Shown here: in pieces, positions 7,476 to 16,947 of the stretch
How positions within the stretch are numbered: position 1 is the stretch's first letter
Layout: each line of letters starts with the position of its first letter
NCBI GenBank assembly: GCA_945892755.1
Contig: CAMDDO010000005.1
Coordinates: forward strand, 1 to 64,000
Source: Rhizobium sp. Q54
GTDB lineage: Bacteria > Pseudomonadota > Alphaproteobacteria > UBA828
Reading direction: 5' to 3'
DNA: 64,000 bases
Notes under the pieces: generated by a model
The model's input: the letters and a program-made list of their open reading frames with translations, nothing else
What the model was told of the DNA's origin: nothing
Database searches by the model: none
Program-made: the position numbers and the translations under genes

Positions 7476-8120
7476 TCACTTGGGCTTGGCGTTGGGCTCC
7501 CAGACGAACAGCTTGGCCGAAATGTCGACATTGATCTCGAGGTCCTCGAGCGCGACGGTGGTGATCTGACCCTGCGCGTCCTTGATGCGCCATTGCACGA
7601 GCTGCGTCGGGTTGCTGGTGAAATAGAGCGTCAGCGAGCCTTCGCCCGGGTCGTCGCGCCGCGTCACGGTCACGGTCGTGCGGCCTTCGACGCGCGTCAC
7701 CTCGGTGACCACGAGGTCCTTGCCGAAGCCGACCTCGTCGCGGCTCAACGAGCCGATCGGCGTATCGAAGATCGGCCATTCGTTGATCTGGCCAAGCTCT
7801 TTGTCCTGGTAGTGCAGGAGGAAACCGTCACCGACGATCAGAATCGGCACCGGCGGATCGTATTCGAAGCGCAGTCGCCCGGGCCGGCGCAAATAGAATT
7901 TTCCCTCCGCCACGTCGCCATTCGGCGCGATCTGAATGAACCGCGCGCGCAACGAGCGCACATTGTTGAGATAGGCCTCGGCGACCTGGAGCGCGGCCTC
8001 TTGTTCCTTGTCGAGCCTCGCCGCAACGGCTTCGCCGGCCGCGCGCGCGGGCCATTCGGCCGTAGCGGCACCAAGCCCGAGGGCGAGCAAAACGAGCGGG
8101 ATCAGGCGTAGCATTCTCAC
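7476..8120 (-). CDS. lolA: Outer-membrane lipoprotein carrier protein LolA
   Basis: LolA ferries lipoproteins released by LolCDE across the periplasm to the outer membrane. The 214-aa product starts with a signal peptide (hydrophobic residues ~4-20, likely cleaved after an Ala-rich site near residue 28). It continues with the LolA pattern 'VRSLRARFIQ', 'GKFYLRRPGRLRFEYDPP' and 'GDGFLLHYQDKELGQ'. A GTG at 8120 has GAGG five bases upstream; an ATG two codons later is possible. It lies just downstream of ftsK, an arrangement common in alphaproteobacteria. Confidence 0.92.
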   Translation of the reverse strand: MRMLRLIPLVLLALGLGAATAEWPARAAGEAVAARLDKEQEAALQVAEAYLNNVRSLRARFIQIAPNGDVAEGKFYLRRPGRLRFEYDPPVPILIVGDGFLLHYQDKELGQINEWPIFDTPIGSLSRDEVGFGKDLVVTEVTRVEGRTTVTVTRRDDPGEGSLTLYFTSNPTQLVQWRIKDAQGQITTVALEDLEINVDISAKLFVWEPNAKPK

Positions 8121-8252
8121 GGCGACCTCATAGGGAAAACGCGCGACCGATGCTTTTCCGTCGCGCCGAGCCGCCGCGGTTCGCAGGTCCGGCTCACGAG
8201 GAACAGGTAGGGTGGCGAGGCGCTGCCGTCCAGCGCAATCGGTCCGCTCGTC

Positions 8253-10640
8253 CTATCCCGAATGGTCGCCGACCAAGACCTCGCGCTTGCCGACATGGTT
8301 GGCGCGGGTCACGACGCCCTCGACCTCCATGCGCTCGATAATGCGCGCGGCGCGGTTATAGCCGATCTGCAGATGGCGCTGGATGAAGCTGGTCGAGGCC
8401 TTGCGTTCGCGCGCGACCAGCGCCAAAGCCTGGTCATAGAGCGGGTCGTCGCCAAACGCCTCGGCGCCCGGCCCGGCGCTTGCCTCGGGATCCTCCAGCA
8501 CCTCTTCGACATAAGCGGGACGGCCCTTGGCGCGCAGGGCCTCGGTCACGCGCTCGACCTCGGCGTCGCTCACATAGGGCCCATGCACGCGCATGATGCG
8601 CCCGCCGCCTTCCATATAGAGCATGTCGCCCTGACCCAAGAGCTGCTCCGCGCCTTGCTCGCCGAGCACGGTGCGACTGTCGATCTTCGAGGTCACCTGG
8701 AAGCTGATGCGGGTCGGGAAATTGGCCTTGATCGTGCCGGTGATGACGTCGACCGAAGGCCGTTGCGTCGCCATGATTAGGTGCAGACCCGCGGCACGCG
8801 CCATCTGGGCCAGCCGTTGCACCGCGGTCTCGATGTCCTTGCCGGCGACCAGCATCAAATCGGCCATCTCATCGACCACAATCACGATGTAGGGCAGCGG
8901 GTCGAGGCCGAGTTCCTGCTCGACGAACATCGGCTCGCCGCTCTCGGCATCGACGCCGGTCTGCACGCGGCGCGTCAGTGTCTCGCCCGATTTGCGCGCT
9001 TCCTCCAGTCGCTTGTTGTAGCCGGCGATATTGCGCACGCCGAGCCGCGACATGGATTGATAGCGCGTCTCCATTTCGCGCACCGCCCATTTGAGCGCGA
9101 CCACCGCCTTGCCTGGCTCGGTCACCACCGGCGCGATCAGATGCGGGATGTCGTCATAGACCGAAAGCTCCAGCATCTTCGGGTCGATCATGATCAGCTT
9201 GCACTGGTCGGGCGGCAGCCGATAAAGCAGCGAAAGGATCATCGAATTGATCGCGACCGATTTGCCCGAGCCCGTGGTGCCGGCGACCAAGAGATGCGGC
9301 ATGCGCGCGAGATCGGCGATGATCGGGTTGCCCGCGATGTCCTTGCCGAGCGCGAGCGTCAGACTCACCGCGGTATTCTCATAGGCTTCGCTCGACAGAA
9401 GCTCGCGCAAATAGACCGTCTCGCGTTGCGGGTTGGGCAGCTCGATGCCGATCACATTGCGTCCCGGAATAGTCGCGACGCGCACCGAGACCGCGCTCAT
9501 CGAGCGCGCGATATCATCGGCCAGGCCGATCACGCGGGACGTGCGCGTGCCGGCCTCGGGCGCCAATTCATAGAGCGTCACCACCGGGCCCGGGCGCACC
9601 TTGACGATCTGGCCGTTGACGCCGAAATCCTGCAGCACCGATTCGAGCAAACGTGCGTTCTGCTCGATCTGGGCTTCGTCGATCGCCGCCGAACGCTTCG
9701 GCGCGGGCGCCTCGACCAGGAGCGACAAGGAGGGCAACTCATAGTCCTCGCCCGAGGCGAGTTCGAGCGTGGCCTGCCGCTCGGCGGCGGCGCGGCGCGA
9801 GGTCTTTGGTTTTTTCGCCGGCGCTTCAACGCGCTCGCTGACCAGGCCGGCGAGTTTCGGCGCGCGGGGCTCGGCGGCCTCTTCCTCGATGTCTTCGGGC
9901 TCCGGCGGCGCGCGGCGCGCGGCGTGGTCGAACAGATTCGTCGCCGGTTCCCGCCTTGGCTCGGCCGGATTCATATTCAGCTGCCGCCGCGCCAGATTGA
10001 GCGCGAAGCCGAACGGCCGGAGCGCCATGTGATTGAGCGCGACGCGGCCCGCGCGATAGAGCGCGTGCCATTCCTTGGGCGTCAGCCCAAGCGCGATTAC
10101 CAGCACGCCGAGCGCGAGCGCCAAGGCGGCGAGCGGCAGCACGAAGCCGGGCACGCCAAGGCCATCGAGCAGGCGCGCGAGCGGGCCGCCCACGATGTCG
10201 CCGAGCGCGCCGCCAAGCCCGATCTCGAGTGGCCAGAAGGCCGGTCGCCCCAGGCCCTGTAGGCCGATCGCGCCAAGCACGAGCACGATCGGCGCAAGGC
10301 CGAGGCGGAGCGGCCTTCGGCTCAGGCCGCGATGGCTGATCAGGGCCCAGCCCCAGGCGAGCGCGAGCAGAATCGCAGGGCCGGCGGCGATGCCGACCGC
10401 GTGCAGCACGAGATCGGCGGTATGAGAACCCGCGAGGCCGAGCAGATTGTTGGACGGCGCCGAGGTCGCGACGCTGAACGAAGGATCGCGCGCGTCATAG
10501 CTCGCCAGCGAAAGCGCGAGCAGCGCGGCGAGCGCGATCAGGCCGGCGCCGGCCAACTCATAGAGGCGGCGCCGGAAAAAGCGTGCGACGGTCTCGGGCA
10601 AAAACGGGAGCCGGCGCTCCCCCTCGACGCGACTGACCAT
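8253..10640 (-). CDS. ftsK: DNA translocase FtsK
   Basis: The protein has four N-terminal membrane helices (within residues ~25-190), a charged Ala/Pro/Glu-rich linker, and a RecA-like motor with Walker A 'GTTGSGKS' near residue 450 and '[12 protein letters not shown]' as Walker B. It ends with a winged-helix gamma domain near residues 725-790 that reads KOPS sites ('[14 protein letters not shown]'). It anchors at the septum and pumps chromosome termini toward dif. At ~795 aa it is of usual alphaproteobacterial size. The ATG at 10640 is used; an in-frame GTG lies at 10661. lolA follows 132 bp downstream. Confidence 0.95.
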   Translation of the reverse strand: MVSRVEGERRLPFLPETVARFFRRRLYELAGAGLIALAALLALSLASYDARDPSFSVATSAPSNNLLGLAGSHTADLVLHAVGIAAGPAILLALAWGWALISHRGLSRRPLRLGLAPIVLVLGAIGLQGLGRPAFWPLEIGLGGALGDIVGGPLARLLDGLGVPGFVLPLAALALALGVLVIALGLTPKEWHALYRAGRVALNHMALRPFGFALNLARRQLNMNPAEPRREPATNLFDHAARRAPPEPEDIEEEAAEPRAPKLAGLVSERVEAPAKKPKTSRRAAAERQATLELASGEDYELPSLSLLVEAPAPKRSAAIDEAQIEQNARLLESVLQDFGVNGQIVKVRPGPVVTLYELAPEAGTRTSRVIGLADDIARSMSAVSVRVATIPGRNVIGIELPNPQRETVYLRELLSSEAYENTAVSLTLALGKDIAGNPIIADLARMPHLLVAGTTGSGKSVAINSMILSLLYRLPPDQCKLIMIDPKMLELSVYDDIPHLIAPVVTEPGKAVVALKWAVREMETRYQSMSRLGVRNIAGYNKRLEEARKSGETLTRRVQTGVDAESGEPMFVEQELGLDPLPYIVIVVDEMADLMLVAGKDIETAVQRLAQMARAAGLHLIMATQRPSVDVITGTIKANFPTRISFQVTSKIDSRTVLGEQGAEQLLGQGDMLYMEGGGRIMRVHGPYVSDAEVERVTEALRAKGRPAYVEEVLEDPEASAGPGAEAFGDDPLYDQALALVARERKASTSFIQRHLQIGYNRAARIIERMEVEGVVTRANHVGKREVLVGDHSG

Positions 10641-10813
10641 GACGGGCCTGAAGGCCTCCACAACCCAACAACGCGATCAATGCGCTTTGGCGCTCAGGCG
10701 CGGCGCTCGCCGGACAAAGAACAGATCACGAATCGAGGCCTATTGATAGCACAGGCCGATGGTCTTGTGAAAAGGCTCGCGGCGGCCGTGCGCCGCCTCG
10801 ATGTGGCGAAAAT

Positions 10814-12196
10814 CTATGTGGCGAGCGTGGTCTCGATCGCCTTGGCCATGCGGAGGAGCCGCTCGTCGGCGCCGGGCGCGGCCATCACCATGAGCCCGAC
10901 GGGAAGACCGTTGCGGTCCGTGCCAACCGGCACGGAGATCGCGCAGAGCCCAAGGAAACTGCCGAGTCGCGTATTGCGCAGGCCCTTCAGATTGGCCCTC
11001 GAATAGGCCTCCATGTCGGTCTCGAGCGCGGCGATCGGCGGCGGGCTGAGCGCCATGGTCGGGGCCACGATCGCGCCTTCGGCCCGAATCCGCCCAGCGA
11101 TCCGGGCGCTGAGCCCGGCCAGGATCTCGCGCAATGTTTGCACCGTGACGGCATTCAGCGTGGCGCCGAAGCGCAGGCGCTCGAGGATTGGCGGAAAGAC
11201 CAGATTCGGCCGCGCCTCAATCACATCCTTCCAGATCGCATAGGCCTCGGCCGAGTGATAAGGCCCGTATTGCACGATCGCGTCATGGGCGGCGTCGAAC
11301 TCGGGCGCCTCGCCGTCTTTAACGGTCGCGCCAGCCTTGGCGAGCTTGGCCAGCGCGGTGTCCACCACCTCGCCGATGCCGTCCTCGAGCGCGCTCCACA
11401 GAATACCGCGCGCCGGCTTGAGGAGCGCCATCTCGCCAAGGGTCGCGCCGCCGAGGTCGGGCGGCTGCGCACTGCCGACGCCGAAGCGCCCATCGAGAAT
11501 GGCGAAGAGAGCCGCGGCATCGGCCACGTCGCGGGTCATCGGCCCGGCGCTATCCATGCTCGGCGAGAGCGGCAACGCGCCCTCGAGCGGCAGCCGGCCG
11601 AACGTGGTCTTGAATCCGACCAGGCCGTTCCAGGCCGACGGCGCGCGTACCGAGCCGCCGGTATCCGAGCCGATCGCGCCGGCGGCGAGCCCGCGCGCAA
11701 CCGAGATCGCGGCGCCCGATGACGAGCCGCCGGGCACACGCGCGATCTTGTCGTCGCAAGCATTGGCCGGCGTACCGAGCATCGGGTTGATGCCGAGGAT
11801 CGAGAACGCGAACTCGGTCTGGTTGGTCTTGCCCAAACAGATGAGCCCCGCGCGGGTCGCGCGTGAAACTAGCATGGCGTCTTTCGGTGCGACGCGCTCT
11901 TGCAGCGTGAGCGAGCCATGCGCCGTGATGTCGCCGGCGGTATCGAACAAATCCTTCCACGAGATCGGCACGCCATCGAGCGGTGAAAGGCGGAGTTTTT
12001 CCTTGGCACGCTTGCGCGCCGCGAGCGCTTCGGCACGGGCACGCGCGGGCGTGGTGCGCAAATAGGTCAGATGCTTCGGGTCATGGGTCGCGATGCGCGC
12101 CAGGAAATGCTCGGTCAGCTCGACCGGGTCGATCGTGCCCGTGGCGATGCCTGCGCCGAGCCCGAGTGCGGTCTCATCGTGCCATTCCCTGCCCAT
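10814..12196 (-). CDS. Amidase signature family hydrolase
   Basis: The product is 460 aa. The Ser-cisSer-Lys triad is visible: Lys81 in 'SWKDLFD', Ser158 in 'PGGSSSGAA' and Ser182 in 'GSDTGGSVR', with the same 24-residue spacing between serines as in characterised amidases. No other GatCAB gene is near, so a free-standing amidase acting on small amides is more likely than the tRNA amidotransferase subunit GatA. The ATG at 12196 has AGGA upstream. It is divergent from the UbiH-family gene, with only 64 bp between start codons. The substrate cannot be told from sequence. Confidence 0.88.
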   Translation of the reverse strand: MGREWHDETALGLGAGIATGTIDPVELTEHFLARIATHDPKHLTYLRTTPARARAEALAARKRAKEKLRLSPLDGVPISWKDLFDTAGDITAHGSLTLQERVAPKDAMLVSRATRAGLICLGKTNQTEFAFSILGINPMLGTPANACDDKIARVPGGSSSGAAISVARGLAAGAIGSDTGGSVRAPSAWNGLVGFKTTFGRLPLEGALPLSPSMDSAGPMTRDVADAAALFAILDGRFGVGSAQPPDLGGATLGEMALLKPARGILWSALEDGIGEVVDTALAKLAKAGATVKDGEAPEFDAAHDAIVQYGPYHSAEAYAIWKDVIEARPNLVFPPILERLRFGATLNAVTVQTLREILAGLSARIAGRIRAEGAIVAPTMALSPPPIAALETDMEAYSRANLKGLRNTRLGSFLGLCAISVPVGTDRNGLPVGLMVMAAPGADERLLRMAKAIETTLAT

Positions 12197-12260
12197 CGGT
12201 TTCGTTCCTCTGCGGTTCTTCGCGCTTTCCGCTGGCCTGCGGCGCGGCGATACTAGGGGG

Positions 12261-13496
12261 ATGCAAGAGGGCGAGCAAACCCCGCCACCGATGCGGGTCG
12301 ACGTGATTGTCGCCGGCGGCGGGCTGGTCGGCATGTCGCTTGGGCTGGCGCTGGCCGGCGCGGGGCTCGAGATCGCGGTGGTCGATGCCGAGGCGCCCCA
12401 GGCGATGCGTGCGAAGGGCTTCGACGGCCGGGTCTCGTCGATCGCGCTCGGCTCGAAGCGCGTGCTGGAAGGCATCAGCGTCTGGCCGCGTCTGGCGGCG
12501 GTGGCCGAGCCGATCAACGAGATCCGCGTCTCCGATGGTGAGGCGCCGCTCTATCTGCATTATGACCACAGGGATGTTGGCCGCGATCCGCTCGGCTTCA
12601 TCGTCGAGAACCGCGACATTCGCGCGGCGCTGCTCGATGTGGTGGCCGCCTGTCCGACGCTGCGTCACCTTACGCCCGCGCGGGTCGCGCGCTTGACACC
12701 CGAGCCCGGCGCGATCAGCGCCACGCTTGAGGATGGCCGGGCGATCAAAGCGAGCCTCGCGGTGGTCGCCGAGGGCCGCGACTCAAAGCTTCGTGCCGAA
12801 GCCGGCATCGGCGTCGCCGCGTGGCGCTACAAGCAGACCGGCATCGTCTGCACCGTGGCCCATGAGCGGCCACATCGCGGCATCGCGCATGAGCGCTTCC
12901 TGCCGGCCGGGCCGTTTGCGATCCTGCCCATGCGTGGGCTACGCTCGTCCTTGGTGTGGACCGAGCGGGAAGATCTCGCGCCCGGCCTGCTCGCGCTGCC
13001 CGCCGCCGCGTTCCACGACGAGATGGCGCGACGCTTCGGCGATTTTCTGGGCAAGCTCGAGGTCGTCGGGTCGCGCTGGAGCTATCCCTTGTCGCTCAGC
13101 CATGCCGCGCGCTACAGCGCCGAGCGGCTCGCCTTGATCGGCGATTCGGCACACGCGATCCACCCGATCGCGGGGCAGGGGTTCAATTTGGGCGTTCGCG
13201 ACGTCGCCGCGCTCGCTGAGTTGATCGTCGATCACCATCGGCTCGGGCTCGATATCGGCACCAGCGATGTGCTTGGACGTTATGAGCGCTGGCGGCGCTT
13301 CGATGCGCTCGCGCTGATCGCCGTGACCGACGGTCTGAACCGGTTGTTCTCGAACGACATCGGCCCCATCGTTCTGGCGCGCGACCTCGGATTGGCCGTG
13401 GTCAATCAGGTAAAGCCGCTGAAGCGCCTCTTCATGCGCCACGCCATGGGCACCGTCGGCGACCTGCCCAGGTTAGCGAGGGGGGAGAAGTTGTAG
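12261..13496 (+). CDS. UbiH/UbiF/Coq6-family FAD-dependent hydroxylase
   Basis: The 411-aa protein has the Rossmann FAD site 'VAGGGLVGMSLGLALA' near residue 15, the 'GFDGRVSSIAL' segment typical of ubiquinone hydroxylases, and the second FAD motif 'GDSAHAIHPIAGQGFNLG', the Coq6/UbiH hallmark. It should insert a hydroxyl group into the ubiquinone ring using O2 and NADPH, loosely attached to the inner membrane. Alphaproteobacteria often have one or two such enzymes of relaxed regiospecificity (UbiL, UbiM), so no symbol is given. The ATG at 12261 is preceded directly by a G-run; a second Met lies ten codons on. Confidence 0.88.
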   Translation: MQEGEQTPPPMRVDVIVAGGGLVGMSLGLALAGAGLEIAVVDAEAPQAMRAKGFDGRVSSIALGSKRVLEGISVWPRLAAVAEPINEIRVSDGEAPLYLHYDHRDVGRDPLGFIVENRDIRAALLDVVAACPTLRHLTPARVARLTPEPGAISATLEDGRAIKASLAVVAEGRDSKLRAEAGIGVAAWRYKQTGIVCTVAHERPHRGIAHERFLPAGPFAILPMRGLRSSLVWTEREDLAPGLLALPAAAFHDEMARRFGDFLGKLEVVGSRWSYPLSLSHAARYSAERLALIGDSAHAIHPIAGQGFNLGVRDVAALAELIVDHHRLGLDIGTSDVLGRYERWRRFDALALIAVTDGLNRLFSNDIGPIVLARDLGLAVVNQVKPLKRLFMRHAMGTVGDLPRLARGEKL

Positions 13497-13519
13497 GCGC
13501 GCGGGTCGCATCGCTCGTC

Positions 13520-13548
13520 TTGACTATTTTGTCTAATCTGTCTATTTA
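13520..13548 (+). promoter_or_regulatory. Promoter of the toxin-antitoxin module
   Basis: TTGACT (13520-13525) and TATTTA (13543-13548) are separated by 17 bp. The spacer holds a doublet TTGTCTA/CTGTCTA that could be the antitoxin's operator. The first start codon lies only nine bases after the -10 with no Shine-Dalgarno, so the transcript may be leaderless. Confidence 0.6.
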
Positions 13549-13557
13549 CTATAAATC

Positions 13558-13812
13558 ATGCGTTATATGTCGGCCACCGACGCCAAGCAGAAATTCGCTG
13601 CCCTGCTCGATGCGGCGCAGCGCGAGCCCGTGACGATTCGGAAGCAGAAGCGGGACGTCGCCGTGCTGATCTCGGCGGACGACTATGAGCGCCTGTGTTC
13701 TCACAACGCCCAGATGTTCCAGCGCTTCTGCGATCAAATTGCCAAGCGCGCCGCGAAACGCGGCATGACCGGGAAAAAGCTGACGGCGCTACTCGCCAAT
13801 GAAGACGCGTGA
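13558..13812 (+). CDS. Antitoxin, Phd/YefM family
   Basis: The 84-aa protein begins MRYMSATDAKQKFAALLDAA and continues with 'EPVTIRKQKRDVAVLIS', the Phd/YefM fold that binds its own operator as a dimer and neutralises a toxin through its C-terminal tail. The reading frame overlaps the next gene by 14 bp, the usual arrangement for tight stoichiometric control. The start has no ribosome site; ATG 13558 or ATG 13567 are both possible on a leaderless message. The partner is the PIN-domain protein that follows. Confidence 0.85.
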   Translation: MRYMSATDAKQKFAALLDAAQREPVTIRKQKRDVAVLISADDYERLCSHNAQMFQRFCDQIAKRAAKRGMTGKKLTALLANEDA

Positions 13813-14212
13813 ACGTCTCGTTGTCGACACCAATGCGCTGATCAGCCGGCTGCTGCTGCCTCAATCGATACCCGGCCGTGCCGTCCGCAAGGCGGTTGAC
13901 GAGGGCAGGGTCCTCGTTTCGGAGGTGACCTTGGCGGAGCTCGCCGAGGTTCTGTCGCGCGCCAAGTTCGACCCCTATGTGACGATCGAGGAACGGCAGA
14001 CCTTCATGCGGCTGCTCGGGCGAACCGCCGAGCTGGTGCCGATCACACGCCGTGTTCAGGTCTGCCGCGATCCCAAAGACGACATGATTTTAGATTTGGC
14101 ACTCAATGGTGAGGCCCACCTTGTCATCACCGGGGATCGCGATCTTTTGGCCCTCGATCCGTTCGAGGGTATCCCGATCATCACCCAGTCGGCCTATTTG
14201 GAGCGGCGCTGA
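13799..14212 (+). CDS. PIN-domain toxin (COG1569 type)
   Basis: The 137-aa ribonuclease-fold toxin shows the PIN acidic residues: Asp10 in 'VVDTNALIS', Glu47 in 'VTLAELAEV', the 'CRDPKDDMILDLAL' motif (Asp91, Asp94, Asp95) and 'VITGDRDLL'. These bind Mg2+ and cleave RNA. The pattern 'DPKDD' is that of the 'putative toxin component, PIN family' branch. It starts inside the last codons of the antitoxin and should be translationally coupled to it. The target RNA is unknown. Length is normal and no damage is seen, so the pair is probably functional. Confidence 0.85.
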   Translation: MKTRERLVVDTNALISRLLLPQSIPGRAVRKAVDEGRVLVSEVTLAELAEVLSRAKFDPYVTIEERQTFMRLLGRTAELVPITRRVQVCRDPKDDMILDLALNGEAHLVITGDRDLLALDPFEGIPIITQSAYLERR

Positions 14213-14225
14213 CCGGGCCGCGCGG

Positions 14226-14618
14226 CTACTCGGCCGCCGCCTTCGCGCCCTTGGCGGGCGACATATAGAGGAAGTAGCTCTTCCGCACCGTCTCGATGAT
14301 CTCCCACGTGAGCGTCTCACCCTCGGCGACGAAAAAGCTGTCGCCGGCTTCGAGCGTGGTCCTGCGCCCTTGCTCGTCGGTGATGATGAGTTTGCCTTTG
14401 AGCAACGTCGCAATCTCGTCCATGGGATAGGTGATGCGGAAATTACCCTTGGTGCATTCCCAGATGCCGGCCGAGAACGCGCCGTCGGGTGAGGCAAAAT
14501 CCTCGCGGCCGCATTGTCTCGGATTGCCGCTGAGCACGACCAGACCAGGGAAACTTTCTTCGAGCGAGCCATAGGCTTCGATCGCCGTTTCGCGTTTGCC
14601 GGTTCGATAAACGTGCAT
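14226..14618 (-). CDS. Cupin domain protein
   Basis: The 130-aa single-domain cupin of the Cupin_3 (DUF861) kind contains 'GIWECTKGNFRITYPMDEIATLLKGKL' split over two beta motifs, then 'TLEAGDSFFVAEGETLTWEI'. Related proteins include ureidoglycine aminohydrolase-like and sugar-binding cupins. The canonical metal histidines are not evident, so catalysis is doubtful. GGAGG lies five bases before the ATG at 14618. It is the last gene of the minus-strand group with DUF971, 11 bp downstream of it. Confidence 0.75.
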   Translation of the reverse strand: MHVYRTGKRETAIEAYGSLEESFPGLVVLSGNPRQCGREDFASPDGAFSAGIWECTKGNFRITYPMDEIATLLKGKLIITDEQGRRTTLEAGDSFFVAEGETLTWEIIETVRKSYFLYMSPAKGAKAAAE

Positions 14619-14629
14619 TGCCACCTCCC

Positions 14630-14998
14630 TCAAGGATCGCGCCGCAGACCCCTGGCATCAAGCGCGTCGAGATAATCGGCCCAGAGCTTGTCCTTGTTCT
14701 CGCCGAGCTGGCGCAGATAGCCCCATGAATAGATGCCTGTGTTATGCGTGTCGTCAAACACCAGGCGAACCGCGTAGTTGCCGACCGGCTCGATCTCGGT
14801 GATGCCGACATGACGCCGTCCCGCCACGATGGTCTTACCCTCGCCATGGCCCATCACTTCCGCCGACGGACTCTCGACGCGCAACAACTCGGCCGGCAGG
14901 ACAAAATTCCTGCCGTCGTCGAAATTAACTTCAAGGCGCTTCTCGGCCCGGCGATAGCGGATTTCAACCGGCCAATGCGCGGTCGCGTACCGGCTCAT
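14630..14998 (-). CDS. DUF971 (GBBH-like N-terminal domain) protein
   Basis: The 122-aa protein contains '[21 protein letters not shown]', '[15 protein letters not shown]' and '[19 protein letters not shown]', the full DUF971 pattern shared with the N-terminal domain of gamma-butyrobetaine hydroxylase. In bacteria this stand-alone domain is linked to iron-sulfur cluster handling, though its role is not settled. Its ATG overlaps the Trm112 stop by four bases, so it is translationally coupled. The Trm112-DUF971 pairing is common in alphaproteobacteria. Confidence 0.85.
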   Translation of the reverse strand: MSRYATAHWPVEIRYRRAEKRLEVNFDDGRNFVLPAELLRVESPSAEVMGHGEGKTIVAGRRHVGITEIEPVGNYAVRLVFDDTHNTGIYSWGYLRQLGENKDKLWADYLDALDARGLRRDP

Positions 14999-15201
14999 GC
15001 GCGTTTGTGCTCGGACTCGTCGAGCGAGCGAGCTTCCTCGACCAACATGATCGGAATGCCATCCCGTATGGGGTAGGCGAGGCGCGCCTTTTCGCTGATC
15101 AATTCCTGACGCTCGGCGTCATAGCGCAACATTTCCTTGGTCAGCGGGCAGACCAGGATTTCCAGGAGGCGCGGATCGACGCTCGGGCGAGTCTCGGGCA
15201 T
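14995..15201 (-). CDS. Trm112-family small protein
   Basis: The 68-aa protein reads '[17 protein letters not shown]' then '[25 protein letters not shown]', the YcaR/Trm112 signature. In many organisms Trm112 proteins bind and activate methyltransferases; in bacteria the role is largely unassigned. Only one Cys is kept from the zinc pairs, as is usual for the bacterial form. It lies 18 bp downstream of the LON-domain gene and overlaps the DUF971 gene by four bases. Confidence 0.88.
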   Translation of the reverse strand: MPETRPSVDPRLLEILVCPLTKEMLRYDAERQELISEKARLAYPIRDGIPIMLVEEARSLDESEHKRA

Positions 15202-15219
15202 GGCGTGGCGCTCAGCGCG

Positions 15220-15891
15220 TCATTGTCGGCGAATGCACGCCGGCGCACCGCGCGCTTCGTGCACAGCCATTTCCAAGAGGGTGATGACCGCCTCGGCACG
15301 TGCCGCATCGCTCGGATATTCGAGCAGAGCCTGTTTCTCGTTCGGATGAAACGGGCAGATCATGGCGAGGCAGGTGACGAGATGGTTATCCGGCGCGCGC
15401 TCGATGCTTTTCCAATCGGCGGTCATGCCATGGATTTGGAAATAGTCCTTGAGCGCAGGGATCAAACGCCCTCGATCCAGCGCGGCGCAGGCAGGCTCCG
15501 CGAGATCATCGGCAAAGCGCGCGAAATTGGCCTCGACGCGCCGGTGCATACGGCCTTCCTTCGGCAGCTCGCGCTCGACCTCGAATCGAGCGACGCCCGC
15601 CAACGTAATCAAATACCGCCCGTCGTCGGTCTCGGCAAAGGTGGTGATGCGCCCGGCGCAGCCGATACGATAGATCTCGGGGTAATCGAGCGCGGCGCCC
15701 GGGTGGAGCGGCTGGACCATGCCGATCAGCCGGTTCGAGCCGATCGCCTCCTGCGTCATTTCAAGATAGCGCGGCTCGAAAATATTGAGCGGCAATTTGC
15801 CGCGCGGCAGCAGCAGCACGCCTGGCAGGGGAAAGATCGGAATGACCTCGGGCAGATCCTCGATGCGACGAAAAGCGTTAGGCGTCATCAT
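15220..15891 (-). CDS. LON substrate-binding domain protein
   Basis: The 223-aa protein carries only the N-terminal domain of Lon: 'LPEVIPIFPLPGVLLLPRGKLPLNIFEPRYLEM' split over the first 50 residues, 'IGMVQPL', 'GCAGRIT', and a helical C-terminal part. It has no ATPase or protease domain. Such PUA-like proteins are found across alphaproteobacteria next to a thioredoxin-TPR gene, and are thought to bind unfolded proteins. Its start lies 14 bp downstream of the thioredoxin stop, and a second ATG follows immediately. Confidence 0.88.
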   Translation of the reverse strand: MMTPNAFRRIEDLPEVIPIFPLPGVLLLPRGKLPLNIFEPRYLEMTQEAIGSNRLIGMVQPLHPGAALDYPEIYRIGCAGRITTFAETDDGRYLITLAGVARFEVERELPKEGRMHRRVEANFARFADDLAEPACAALDRGRLIPALKDYFQIHGMTADWKSIERAPDNHLVTCLAMICPFHPNEKQALLEYPSDAARAEAVITLLEMAVHEARGAPACIRRQ

Positions 15892-15905
15892 CGCACCACG
15901 GGGCC

Positions 15906-16850
15906 TCAGGAGAAGAGCACGGAGGAGAGCTTGCGTCGTCCCGCGCTCGTCACTGGATTGGTCGGGCCGAACGCCTCGAACAGCTTCAGCAATTGCAGCC
16001 GCGCCGCCTCGTCATTCCATTTGCGATCGCGTCGAATGATTTCGATCAGCGCGTCGACCGCCTGATCGTTGCGCCCTGCCGCGTAAAGCGCCATGGCGAG
16101 GTCATAGCGCGCCTGATGGTTCGCCGGGTCGGCGGCGAGCGTGGCTTCGAGCTCGGCGATACCGGCGCCCGCGGCGCCATCGGCGGGCTTGGCTTGCTCG
16201 GCCAAGGCGAGCGCGGCGGTGGCGCCCTTGACCGCCGGATTGTTGGCGTCTTTGGGGTCGACGGTCGCGAGCAAATCCTTGGCTTCCTTGGTCTTGCCCA
16301 AGGCCACGAAGCAGCGGGCCAAGCCGCCGATCGCCTGCGGCTCGCCCGGTGCGTGGCGCAGGATCTGCGAATAGAGATTGCCCGCGGCCTGGAAATCGCC
16401 GGCCTCGAGAGCGACCTTGGCCTGTTCGAGCGCCTGCTCGACCGGGCTCGGGCCCACGGGGCCGATCAGCCGCTCGATAAAGGATTTGACCTGGCTTTCG
16501 GGCAGCGCACCGACGAAGCCATCGACCGGCTGGCCGCGGCTGAAGGCAAACACCGCCGGAATCGATTGAATGCGGAGCTCCTGGGCGATCTCGGGGTTCT
16601 CGTCGATATTGAGCTTGACCAGACGGACCTTGCCGCCGGCCGCCTTGACCACTTTTTCGAGCACCGGGGTGAGCTGCTTGCACGGCCCGCACCAGGGGGC
16701 CCAAAAATCCACGATCACCGGCGTCTCAAGCGAGCCCTGAAGCACGTCCGCCGCGAAAGTCTGCGTCGTGGTGTCTTTGATCAAGTTGGCGGGCGCGGCC
16801 GCCCCGCCGCTTTGGCCGATCAGCGCTTCCATGCCGGTTCTCTGCTCCAT
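15906..16850 (-). CDS. CnoX/YbbN-type thioredoxin with TPR tail
   Basis: The 314-aa protein has a thioredoxin domain (residues ~22-130) with an intact WCGPC (Cys54, Cys57), followed by tetratricopeptide-like helices to the end. This is the architecture of CnoX (YbbN), a redox chaperone that holds oxidation-damaged proteins and passes them to GroEL or DnaK. E. coli CnoX lacks the second Cys; alphaproteobacterial forms with CXXC can also reduce substrates. It heads the minus-strand operon with the LON-domain, Trm112, DUF971 and cupin genes. Confidence 0.9.
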   Translation of the reverse strand: MEQRTGMEALIGQSGGAAAPANLIKDTTTQTFAADVLQGSLETPVIVDFWAPWCGPCKQLTPVLEKVVKAAGGKVRLVKLNIDENPEIAQELRIQSIPAVFAFSRGQPVDGFVGALPESQVKSFIERLIGPVGPSPVEQALEQAKVALEAGDFQAAGNLYSQILRHAPGEPQAIGGLARCFVALGKTKEAKDLLATVDPKDANNPAVKGATAALALAEQAKPADGAAGAGIAELEATLAADPANHQARYDLAMALYAAGRNDQAVDALIEIIRRDRKWNDEAARLQLLKLFEAFGPTNPVTSAGRRKLSSVLFS

Positions 16851-16947
16851 GCCGGATAGGTCATTGTGGCAATTACATGGCAGGTCGGCAGCGGGCTGAC
16901 AAGGGCGGCGCGGTTGGTCTTGGGCCGAGTCGCGGCGAGGCTTTGGA

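Noticed and set aside
10814-12196. GatA subunit of the Glu/Asp-tRNA amidotransferase
   Set aside because: No gatB or gatC is nearby, and the sequence around the triad fits general amidases at least as well.
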